Below are positions 1 through 8,982 of a stretch of 64,000 nucleotides of DNA, piece after piece. Source of the DNA: Clarkia xantiana subsp. parviflora (Eukaryota; Streptophyta; Magnoliopsida; Myrtales; Onagraceae). The position numbers and the translations under genes were made by a program. The notes beneath the pieces were generated by a model. It saw nothing but the letters and a program-made list of their open reading frames with translations, had not been told where the DNA came from and ran no database searches. Each line of letters opens with the position of its first letter. The first letter of the stretch is position 1. The stretch is from NCBI GenBank assembly GCA_036873135.1, contig JAPTYO010000022.1, forward strand, positions 7,469,785-7,533,784, read 5' to 3'.

Positions 1-540
1 ACTGGTAGTTTGAAATCTACCTCAAGATACGCTCTTGGGGGCGTCGAATCTGGTAGTGTTTTTTCTACCTCAAGATACGCTCTTGGGGGCGTCGAATCTG
101 GTAGGTTGCAAATCTACCTCAAGATACGCTCCTGGGGGCGTCGAAATTCGTAGTTTTTGGAAACCACTCTCAAGATACGCTCTTGGTGCGTCGAAGGTCG
201 TAGTATAGAAACTACTCTCAAGATACGCTCTTGGGGGCGTCGAAGGTCGTACTATGAACACTACTCTCAAGATACGCTCTTGGGGGCGTCGAAATTCGTA
301 GTTTTTGGAAACCACTCTCAAGATACGCTCTTGGTGCGTCGAAGGTCGTAGTATAGAAACTACTCTCAAGATACGCTCTTGGGGGCGTCGAAGGTCGTAG
401 TATGAACACTACTCTCAAGATACGCTCTTGGGGGCGTCGAATCTGTTCGCGGGATAGGCTCCCGGAGGGCACAGGGTTCGTAGTTTTAGAACTACTCTCA
501 AGATACGCTCTTGGGGGCGTCGAATGTGTTCGCGGGATTT
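1..540 (-). repeat. Tandem hairpin array, about 50-bp units, TE-2
   Basis: About ten units of 48-52 bp share the core AGATACGCTCTTGGGGGCGTCGAA. Each unit has a variable part with short inverted arms (GGTAG...CTACC or GTAGT...ACTAC) and a second weak pair CAAG...CTTG around ATACGCT. Short ORFs across the array in both strands are artefacts of the repeat. The same array is at 18957-19995 in TE-3 and 37943-39150 in TE-7. It ends in units of a second type with GGGATAGGCTCCCGGAGGGC. Confidence 0.9.
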
Positions 541-2232
541 GCTCCCGGAGGGCTCAGAATATTACTTTACCTTGTGTTCCTTCTCGTGTAGGATGCGTTT
601 TTGATACGCCTTTTAGATCTTTACTTGAGTTTTCTTTCCATGATATTGCCTGTTACCACGCTTTTTCTTCAATGTGGGAGATCCCCTTTCGAGGGCGATG
701 TTTGTGTGTTGCCAACTTAGGACGAGTTCGTATAGGGAGTTGAGGATGTTTTCCTCTTATGTGACCTCTTCTAGGAGAAGTGGTATTGCATGTTCTTGTG
801 ATCTTCTGCCTCTAATCTCTTCTTTTACACTTAGGTGGACTACCAAGCACTTATTCGTTTGGTGCCCCCCAAGTTGCTTGGTGGTCATACCGCCTTTCAT
901 ATTTGGCCGTTGAAGGTCCCTCGTGCATTTTCTTGGTTGGGTACCCCTTATGCTCGGGGCTCCCTTGTCTGCTTGTTTGAATGCGATGAGTGTCCCTTGT
1001 AGGATTTACTCTTTCTCATGCTTGCTTGTTTCAGTCATAGGCATGGTTTGTATAATGCCTTTGTCGGATGTATCTTTAGAGGTTGGGTGGAGAGCTTTTG
1101 CTTTGGGTGGGTGGGGGTGATTTTCATTCTCTTGATAACCAGGATGCGGCAGTGTTTGTATCCTAGGGGTGCTTGTAAATTCTTTCCCCCCCTTCTTGGT
1201 GTTTTAGGTTGAAAATCTCTCTCATAGAATGGTGTTTTGAGTTGTTAATCTCGTAGGTGTGTTTCAGACTAGTCAATCTAATCTATGCTCTTTGCTCGTG
1301 CATGGGGGGTCTGACCGGGCTGTGATAATCTTCTTGGAGTGTTGTGGCACTTAGTGTGGTTTGCCTTTTTCTTCACGTTGGAGTATTCTTCAATGCCTTT
1401 AGGGGGTGTCGCATTGGTCATGCTCCTCCCACCTTGAATGTTGATTATAGACTTTCTTTGCATTAGGACTTGAATCTAAAAAGGGCGCTTTCCTTTAGGT
1501 TTGCAGGTGATGCTCCATGATTTTCCATGGGTTTGCCTCCGTATTGGCTATTCCTTGTTGGATAACTTCATTAGAGGCTGCATTTGTATTGCGTACGTAT
1601 ACGTGTTTGAGGTGTGTTGAGCTGACAAGTCCCTCCTTTTTTGTTTTGTCATAACCTTCATTCATCATGTATTCGGCGTATGGCCTTAAAGGCGGGATGT
1701 TTTTCTAGTGCCCCTTTTATCGGGGTTCTCCTCTTGATGGGATGCCAGAGTTAAATGTCTTATCATTTGCAGACAAGGTGGTTGATCGAGATGTGCGTCT
1801 AGTGTGAGGGTCCTTGAAACCTTACTCCCCAAGCTTTTGAGCTCTTCTTTGGTTGGTCTTGTAGAACTATTATCCTGCCCTAAGGCTCTTGATAGGAGAT
1901 GTATCTCCTTTTTCATACTCTAGTTGTTGCACTATCTCTTTTGCTAATCTTGCATCTTTAGAGTTTCTCTCTTGGTGCATGACTTCAATGACAGAATTTT
2001 TTGCCGATGTTTATTCTATTAGGACTTGTATCCTTGGTTGCCTTCCTTTCTTGTGAGATGGCGAAGGAGTGTTTGTGAACACTCCAATGTGTCGTACTTG
2101 GTAGAGGTATGCGCCTAATATTTATGGCGCTATCTTGAATCTTCGCGTACCTATCTTTGATGAATCATGTTATTCGTTGCATATATAATACGGAGTCCAA
2201 GGATCTCCGGGTTAGGATCATCTTTTTGAGAA
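541..2232 (-). other. TE-2 interior without an intact gene
   Basis: This stretch is T-rich on the plus strand and has only short ORFs. It aligns by eye with 19996-21360 (TE-3) and 39150-40850 (TE-7), with small indels, so it is inherited element sequence rather than host DNA. It probably derives from pol, because the protease relic lies upstream of it in element order, but no RT, RNase H or integrase motif is readable. It is cut at 2232/2233 by TE-1. Confidence 0.7.
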
Positions 2233-2907
2233 CAGGCCCTTTAACGGCGAGGAAACGGCAAACAGGCCCACCAGGCCCAGAGTAAGGGTCAAGATGACCT
2301 AGGAGGCGGGTCCCGATGAAGGGAGTCCCGACGAAGCAAGGTCCCGACAGAGTCGGTCCCGACAGTGGAGCTGGAAGCTCCCGATGAGAAGCCTTTAAGT
2401 AGGCCCCGATGATGAATCCCTGAGAATGATTGGCCCTGTCACGATGACGAGGGGCCCCGAGCGGTGACACAACGAGATAACTCTGGAGTCCCCGACGGGA
2501 GTCGGGACTCGTTATCAGAGGAAAAAGCCAAGATATGCGGGGCGTGGCCGAGATACGCGGAACGTGGTTAAGATACACGGAGCGTGGCCGAGATACGCGG
2601 GGCATGGCTAAGATACGCGAGATCACGTACGAGATATACGGGATACGGGCTAACCACCCCTAACGGTTCGCCAGGTACCTGAGGCATCTCTTTGCCTATA
2701 AAAGGGCAGGAGGTCACCTCAGATCATTTACGTTGAGTTGAATACACTTTGATATCTGTTACTTGCCAGTCAGACGAAGTACTCATTTAAGCATCGGAGA
2801 GGGATTCTGGGTCACCGCCCGGTCTATCCCCTCTTGCAGGATTGCGTGGAGCAAAGGAGCTAGGATTGCCGTCAAGATCCGTACCGGAGTTCCACCGTGA
2901 TCCAACA
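2233..2907 (+). repeat. 5' LTR of TE-1, 5'-truncated
   Basis: It is nearly identical to the 3' LTR at 12186-12882 but starts 22 bases in. It has a TATA box (TATAAAA, 2697-2703), about five 20-bp units with the core GAGATACGCGG (about 2531-2640), repeated GTCCCGAC motifs (about 2305-2365), and near its end the U5 block TTAAGCATCGGAGAGGG followed by CTCTTGCAGG, which the other Tat-type LTRs here share. It ends in CCAACA. Confidence 0.95.
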
Positions 2908-2908
2908 T

Positions 2909-2926
2909 TGGCGCCGTCTGTGGGAA
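2909..2926 (+). other. Primer-binding site of TE-1
   Basis: TGGCGCCGTCTGTGGG begins two bases after the LTR end, where minus-strand DNA synthesis is primed by a tRNA. TGGCGCC starts are usual in plant Gypsy elements. I have not matched it to a particular tRNA. Confidence 0.85.
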
Positions 2927-2943
2927 TCAAACAAAAAGCTGAT

Positions 2944-4205
2944 ATGCCTTCTACTCGATCGATGGCGGCTGGCAAGAACAGAAGGGGACAATCCGGTGGT
3001 TCCCGTCACCCTGCTGCAACGAATCTGAATTCAGTACCAGAACAAGAGGAAAACCAGAACCACCCTCCGGCTGAGCTCTCCCAGACAGGAGGGCACAATG
3101 GATCGCATCCCGAAGATGTTGCCCCTCAGCACCAGGACAACAGGGGGCAGGAGGCTCCCCCAGCTGCAGATTTGACGAAGGCCGTGGCAGAGGCCATGCC
3201 CATGTTTCTGGCGGCTGTAGAGGCTCTCTTGGATCGAAGAGAGGCTGCGAGGAGGCAGGAGGAGATGCCCCCGTTGGAGGAAGCGACCCTGCCGACAGAG
3301 GGTCGGAACGCACAGGAAGCCCTGCCCCGAGGCCAGGACAGAGGCAGGGCAACTGGTCAGCCGGAAAGGTTCGTGGTTGATGGGCCAGGACCAATACAGC
3401 ACAGGACCATTCCCCTGAATTGTCCCATCACTCCCGACCAGGTGGTAAAGATCGTGAACATCTGTATGGGAGAACAGAAGCCGCTGGTGTCGGAACTGAG
3501 GGATCGATCCACTCATCCCTTCGTCCCCCGACTCATTGACACCCTAGCCCCGCCTGGGCTAGGCATCCCCACGATAAAGGAGTATGATGGCGAAGGAGAT
3601 CCAGTTCGCCACGTCCAGAAGCACCTTATGGCGTGTCTGGGAAGAGCCCCAAGTGAAGACATAGTGTGTACGTTGTTCCCGAACACACTGGGAGAAAGGG
3701 CCATGACTTGGTTCTTTAGTCTGCCCCCAGGCTGCATCACTTGCTGGGCAGACATGCACGACCGATTCATTCAACAGTACCAGGGTCGGAGGCGTTTATT
3801 GAAGAGCGTGAGGTCCTTGACCCAGGTGGTGCAGAGGCCCGACGAATCGCTGGCTCATTATTACCAACGGTACACAGCCAGCGTAGCAGAGATAGATGAA
3901 GAAATCTCGGAGGGCGAAACCATCCGCACCTTCATTCGGAACCTGACAGCCCCTATGGCAACGACTTGATGCACAGCGTGGCTGAGAAGGCTGTGTGGAA
4001 TATGGAGGCATTGCAGAAGAGGGTGAAGCGGCAGATCGATGTCCAGGAGTCAAAGATAGCCGCGGGAGAACTAGAACCCCCAAAGTCGAACAAGGGGAAG
4101 CAGTCGAGTAAACCTTTCGACGATCGTAAGTCAAAGGGTAAACCCGACAGTGGCAAGAATCGAGGTCGTCCGGATCGAAGGGACGACAGACGTTCTTCGA
4201 GGTAG
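2944..4205 (+). pseudogene. gag: gag of TE-1, frameshifted
   Basis: The gag structural protein forms the virus-like particle. The likely start is the ATG at 2944, 37 bases after the LTR; the same frame is open into the LTR but that part is untranslated. The first frame runs to a stop at 3967-3969. The N-terminal third is polar and Q/E/P-rich with a segment of the 'LAAVEALLDRREAARRQEE' type; the central part (about 3570-3900) has the retrotransposon gag capsid pattern with W-FF-LPPG and DRFIQQYQG. Near 3951, at a run of C, the frame shifts by one base and the basic C-terminal tail continues to 4203-4205. No CCHC or CHHC zinc knuckle is present between the tail and protease, where Tat elements usually have one, so a deletion as well as the frameshift is likely. 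Confidence 0.88.
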
Positions 4206-4216
4206 ACGGGTTCGAA

Positions 4217-7200
4217 ATGAAGAGAATTCTAATCGACGGGGGGAGCTCCTCCGACATCCTATTCATGGACGCGCTGGAGGCTATGGGGAAGACGAAGAAA
4301 GATCTAAAGGAGGCAAACTTCCCGATGGTCGGGTTCTCTGGCTCAACCTCCTACCCGCTAGGAGTAATCACCTTACCAGTGGAGTTTGGTAGCGGGTGGA
4401 AATCAGAAAGGAGGAACGTGGAGTTTGTCGTGGTTGATTTCGCGGGGACCTACAATGCAATTATCGGGAGAACCACCATTAATCCTCTGATGGCGGTTGC
4501 CTCGACTGTACACCAGAAAATGAAGTTCCCGACCGACCACGGAGTCGGAGAGGTCAAAGGCGACCAGGTGGCGTCCCGAAAATGCTATGTCAATGCTACC
4601 CGGAGGAGGAGGCGAGAGGCTATGACTGTCCTCCAGACAGACACAGATCCCAGAGAAGAGTTTGGGCGTCCCGCCCCCGTAGAAGATCTGAAAGAAGTCG
4701 AGATCGATGGACCCCAGAGGAAGGTGAAAATCGGGTCTGCTCTAACTGAGGAGACAGCCCAAAAATTGGTGGAGCTGCTGAAAGAGTTCAAAGAGCTGTT
4801 TGCCTGGTCCCCCAGCGATATGCCAGGAATCAGCCCCGACGTGATCGTGCACGAGCTGAAGATAGACCCCGCGATCAAGCCTATCACGCAGAAAAGGCGT
4901 CCGATGGGCACGGATAAGAAGATCGCGATCCAACAGGAGGTGGGCAGGTTGCTCGATGCTGGTTTCATTAAGGAGCTCCGATTCCAGACTTGGGTTGCCA
5001 ACCCAGTACTGGTGAAGAAGACTAACGGGAAGTGGCGAATGTGCGTGGACTTCCGCGACTTGAACAAGGCTTGTCCAAAGGATTGCTATCCACTCCCGAG
5101 GATTGACCAGCTGGTGGATGCTACATCGGGACATGAGCTGTTAAGTTTCATGGATGCATATTCAGGCTACAACCAGATCAAGATGGCCAAAGAAGACGCC
5201 CCCCACACAGCGTTCTATGCAGACAGCGACATCTATCACTACGATGTCATGCCTTTCGGGTTGATCAATGCCGGGGCAACCTACCAGCGGATGGTGAATA
5301 AGCTGTTTGGAGATATGCTGGGAGAAACCATGGAAGCCTACGTGGATGATATGCTGGTGAAGTCCCGACAAGCCGAGGATCACGTGCACAACCTGACCAT
5401 GGCATTTGAGCGGATGAGGCTCCATCAAGTTCGTCTGAACCCGACGAAATGCGCCTTCGGAGTCAACTCAGGGAAATTTTTGGGCTTCATGGTAAGCCAA
5501 AGAGGAATTGAAGTGAACCCTGAGAAGCTGAGGGCAATCGAGGAGATGAAGTCTCCGATAAACCATCGGGAGGTGCAAGTACTGAATGGCCGACTAGCTG
5601 CAATGAACCACTTCCTGTCCAGAGCCAGCGACCGATCAATGCCGTTTTTTGAAGTCTTGAGGGCCAACAAAAAATTCGAATGGACCGCCAAATGTGAAGA
5701 GGCATTCCAAGCACTAAAGCAGCACCTTCGCACACTCCCGCCGCTGGCAAAACCGGTTCCAGGCGAGCCGCTCTTCCTTTATTTGGCTGTTTCTGAATTT
5801 GCCATTAGCTCTGTGTTAGTAAAGGTTGTCGAGGGTAATCAAGTCCCCGTCTATTATGTAAGCAAGGCATTTGCCAAATCTGAATTGAACTATCCCGCCG
5901 TTGAAAAGTACCTCTTTGCGTTGATAATTACTGCTCGGAAGCTAAGGCCATATTTCCACGCACACGAGATCACTGTGCTAACGAACCAGCCTTTGAAGCA
6001 TTTTTTGAACCGACCGGATGCGTCGGGGAGATTGGTGAAATGGGCAGTAGAGCTCAGTGAGTTTCGAATACACTTTGCTCCAAGAACGGCCATCAAGGGC
6101 CAGGCATTGGCGGACTTTATAGCAGAATCTACAGCCCCCGATCTAGAAGAAACGGGCCCTGTAGAGGGGGCAACCATGGAGGTCCCGACAGAAGAACAAC
6201 CAGAGAGGGCAGAGCAATCAGAACTGCCAAACAAAGAAAATACCTGGGAGATGTACACGGACGGCTCCGCGAGTTCAGACGGGTCAGGAGCGGGCTTTTT
6301 GTTGATACCACCAGGTGAAGGTGAACCTCTCCGATACGCCTTGGCTTTAACATTCAAGGCCACAAACAACGAAGCGAAGTATGAAGCTCTTATCACGGGC
6401 CTGAAAATTGCTAAAGGCACTGGAATCGATCACTTGAGAGTGAAGTGCGACGCAACGTTAATCGTGAACCAAGTTCAAGGGCGATACGAAGCAAGGAGTC
6501 CGATAATGAAGAAGTATCTGCGAGAGGTACAAGCCCTGAGAGAGAGCTTCAAAAGCTTCGATATCGAGGCTATTCCGAGGGAGGAGAACGTAGAGGCAGA
6601 CGCCTTGAGCAAATTTGCCCTGGGGGCACCCTTAGAAGAAAGTCGGAAGGTGCACTTCCTGGAGAAGGTGATCTTATCAAACATCGACCCCACGCAGGTG
6701 TGCACCGTTGAAGCAAAATCGGAGGAGGAGCCCACTTGGATGACCCCGATAGTCGCGTATCTGACTACGGGGGCAGTCCCCGAGGATAAGGTAGCAGCAG
6801 ACAGGATATGTCGGATCGCGTCTAATTATGTGATGCTGGACAATCAGCTGTACACAAAGGGCTGGTTCTCGACTCCGTACCTGAAGTGTGTAGCAGAACC
6901 CGACACCAACCGAATCCTGAAGGAAATGCATGAGGGGATCGCGGCTTGTCACGAAGGGGCCCGATCCATTTTGAGGAATGTGTTGAACTTAGGCTACTAT
7001 TGGCCCACGATGAACAAAGAAGCAACGGCGTTGGTCCGATCATGCGACGCGTGCCAGAGGTACGCCCCGAGTATCGTGGCTCCGGCTGCTAACCTGACAT
7101 CCATCAAGAGCGCTTGGCCCTTCGCGCAGTGGGGAATCGACTTGGTGGGACCTCTTCCACAAGCACAAGGACAATGTAAGTATTTACTTGTAGCTATCGA

Positions 7201-7972
7201 TTATTTTTCGAAATGGATAGAGGCGAAGGCATTGGCCAGAACAACGGGGAACCAGATCATCAAGTTCCTCCAAACCCACATCGTGTCCAGATACGGGATT
7301 CCTAAGGTGGTGATCAGCGACAATGGCCCACCGTTTAACGGCTCTCAGGTGAGGGAGTATCTGGAAGAACTGAACGTTGAGCATCGGACCGCCTCCGTAC
7401 GCCATGCTCAGACTAATGGCCAGGTGGAGTCAGCCAACAAAATCGTGATGGATGGCCTGAAGAAGAGGGTCTATGCCTTGAAGGGCAAATGGCTGAACGA
7501 ACTGGAAAATGTACTTTGGGCTGTTAGAACGACACCCAAACGATCAACAGGGGAGACTCCGTTTGGCCTCGTATATGGCACGGAAGCTGTCGCCCCTGTG
7601 GAGGTAGCTGTGACGTCTCATCGGATGAGATATTATGAGCCCCTAACGAACGATGAAGTGAGACGTCTGGACTTGGACCTACTCGAAGAGAAAAGGCGGG
7701 AAGCCGATGAAGTCCAAGCTCGAATGCGCTTAGCGACGGCCAGATACTACAATCGGCGAGTGAAGTCCCAACAATTCTTTGTCGGGGAGCTGGTTTGGCG
7801 TCGCAACGAGTTCACCCTTTTGGATCGAATCAACAAGATGTCACCAAAATGGGAAGGACCTTATAAGGTCGTGGGGATGCCAGCTCCGAACGCATACAAG
7901 TTGGAAGACCTCGATGGCAGAACATTAAAGCATTCTTTCAGTGGCGAACACTTGAAGAAACACCATGCTTGA
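4217..7972 (+). CDS. pol: pol polyprotein of TE-1 (PR-RT-RH-aRH-INT)
   Basis: This open frame of 1251 codons has the enzymes for reverse transcription and integration. Protease: ILIDGGSSSDI at residues 4-14. Reverse transcriptase: about 200-420, with FRDLNKACPKD, MPFGLINAGATYQR and the catalytic YVDD. First RNase H: about 490-640 (WTAKCEEAF..., VYYVSKAF, FADFIAE-like end). Second RNase H: about 690-830, starting MYTDGSASSDGSGAG, the dual arrangement that marks the Tat group. Integrase: HHCC region near 910-955 (CHEGARSIL...CDACQRY), then core D...D...E with GIDLVGPLP, VISDNGPPF and NGQVESANK. The C-terminus has a GPYKV motif and no chromodomain. No internal stop occurs over 3.7 kb. The upstream end of the protease region is abnormally short because of the gag deletion; the ATG at 4217 is simply the first in frame. 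Confidence 0.95.
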   Translation: MKRILIDGGSSSDILFMDALEAMGKTKKDLKEANFPMVGFSGSTSYPLGVITLPVEFGSGWKSERRNVEFVVVDFAGTYNAIIGRTTINPLMAVASTVHQKMKFPTDHGVGEVKGDQVASRKCYVNATRRRRREAMTVLQTDTDPREEFGRPAPVEDLKEVEIDGPQRKVKIGSALTEETAQKLVELLKEFKELFAWSPSDMPGISPDVIVHELKIDPAIKPITQKRRPMGTDKKIAIQQEVGRLLDAGFIKELRFQTWVANPVLVKKTNGKWRMCVDFRDLNKACPKDCYPLPRIDQLVDATSGHELLSFMDAYSGYNQIKMAKEDAPHTAFYADSDIYHYDVMPFGLINAGATYQRMVNKLFGDMLGETMEAYVDDMLVKSRQAEDHVHNLTMAFERMRLHQVRLNPTKCAFGVNSGKFLGFMVSQRGIEVNPEKLRAIEEMKSPINHREVQVLNGRLAAMNHFLSRASDRSMPFFEVLRANKKFEWTAKCEEAFQALKQHLRTLPPLAKPVPGEPLFLYLAVSEFAISSVLVKVVEGNQVPVYYVSKAFAKSELNYPAVEKYLFALIITARKLRPYFHAHEITVLTNQPLKHFLNRPDASGRLVKWAVELSEFRIHFAPRTAIKGQALADFIAESTAPDLEETGPVEGATMEVPTEEQPERAEQSELPNKENTWEMYTDGSASSDGSGAGFLLIPPGEGEPLRYALALTFKATNNEAKYEALITGLKIAKGTGIDHLRVKCDATLIVNQVQGRYEARSPIMKKYLREVQALRESFKSFDIEAIPREENVEADALSKFALGAPLEESRKVHFLEKVILSNIDPTQVCTVEAKSEEEPTWMTPIVAYLTTGAVPEDKVAADRICRIASNYVMLDNQLYTKGWFSTPYLKCVAEPDTNRILKEMHEGIAACHEGARSILRNVLNLGYYWPTMNKEATALVRSCDACQRYAPSIVAPAANLTSIKSAWPFAQWGIDLVGPLPQAQGQCKYLLVAIDYFSKWIEAKALARTTGNQIIKFLQTHIVSRYGIPKVVISDNGPPFNGSQVREYLEELNVEHRTASVRHAQTNGQVESANKIVMDGLKKRVYALKGKWLNELENVLWAVRTTPKRSTGETPFGLVYGTEAVAPVEVAVTSHRMRYYEPLTNDEVRRLDLDLLEEKRREADEVQARMRLATARYYNRRVKSQQFFVGELVWRRNEFTLLDRINKMSPKWEGPYKVVGMPAPNAYKLEDLDGRTLKHSFSGEHLKKHHA

Positions 7973-7974
7973 AG

Positions 7975-8880
7975 AAAGTCGCCTTAAGTGGTGCCCGAAA
8001 AAGTCGCCTTAAGTGGTGCCCGATGTAAAATCGCCTTAAGTGGTGTATGCTATTTATCGTTTAATTCGATGTAAGCCAATCTTATGCCATCAATAAATAA
8101 AGAGGTTGCTTCCAAATAAGAGTTGTCCTTAGATTTATGCTAAGTGTAAAAGTCGCCTTCAGTGGTGCACGATGAAAGTCGCCTTCAGTGGTGAAAGTCG
8201 CCTTCAGTGGTGCCCGATGAAAGTCGCCTTCAGTGGTGCACGATGAAAGTCGCCTTCAGTGGTGCACGATGAAAGTCGCCTTGAGTGGTGCACGAGAAAA
8301 GTCACCTTGAGTGGTGCACGACCCTTAGATTTATTCTAAGTATCTAAAAGTCGCCTTCAGTGGTGCACGATATTAAGTCGCATTAAGCGGCGCAAACTGA
8401 AAAGTCGCCTTAAGTGGTGCACGATGAAAGTCGCCTTCAGTGGTGCACGATGAAAGTCGCCTTCAGTGGTGCACGAGATCAAGCCGCCTTAAGTGGTGCA
8501 CAATACTTAGATTTATTCTAAGTATCCAAAAGTCGTCTTAAGTGATGCGTGGGATTAAGTCGCCTTAAGTGGTGTACGATCTTTAGATTTATTCTAAGTA
8601 TCCAAAAGTCGTCTTAAGTGATGCGTGGGATTAAGTCGCCTTAAGTGGTGTACGATCTTTAGGCTTATCCTAAATAACGATTAAGTCGTCTTAAGTGATG
8701 CACTCGATATTAAGTCGCCTTAAGTGGTGCAAGTTATTAAATCATCGGGAAGGACGTATGAGAAATTCTTAAGTATCGAAGTTTCGACTGCTAAGAACTA
8801 AGTCGTCTTAAGTGATGCACTCGATGCTAAGTCGCCTTAAGTGGTGCAGGTTGTTAAATCGTCGGGAAAGACGGAAGACA
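7975..8880 (+). repeat. 26-27 bp hairpin array between pol and the antisense gene, TE-1
   Basis: About 30 units follow the pol stop directly. The typical unit is AAGTCGCCTTAAGTGGTGC followed by ACGATGA or similar. Longer units contain a CTTAGATTTATTCTAAGTAT insert, itself an inverted repeat (CTTAGA...TCTAAG). Arms around the loop TTAAGT or TTCAGT change in pairs. The same array, in opposite orientation, is at 63345-63712 in TE-11. Confidence 0.9.
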
Positions 8881-8982
8881 ACAAAAGATCGAAATTAAAG
8901 GAGTCCAATATTGATAAGGGGCTCAAAGGCCCGATGATGAAAAAAGAGAAGAAGATACAAGGACCCTAAAAGATAAAAATAT

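Noticed and set aside
7975..8880. Regular direct repeats that could suggest a CRISPR array
   Set aside because: The repeats are contiguous with no unique spacers, lie in a plant retrotransposon, and no cas gene is present.
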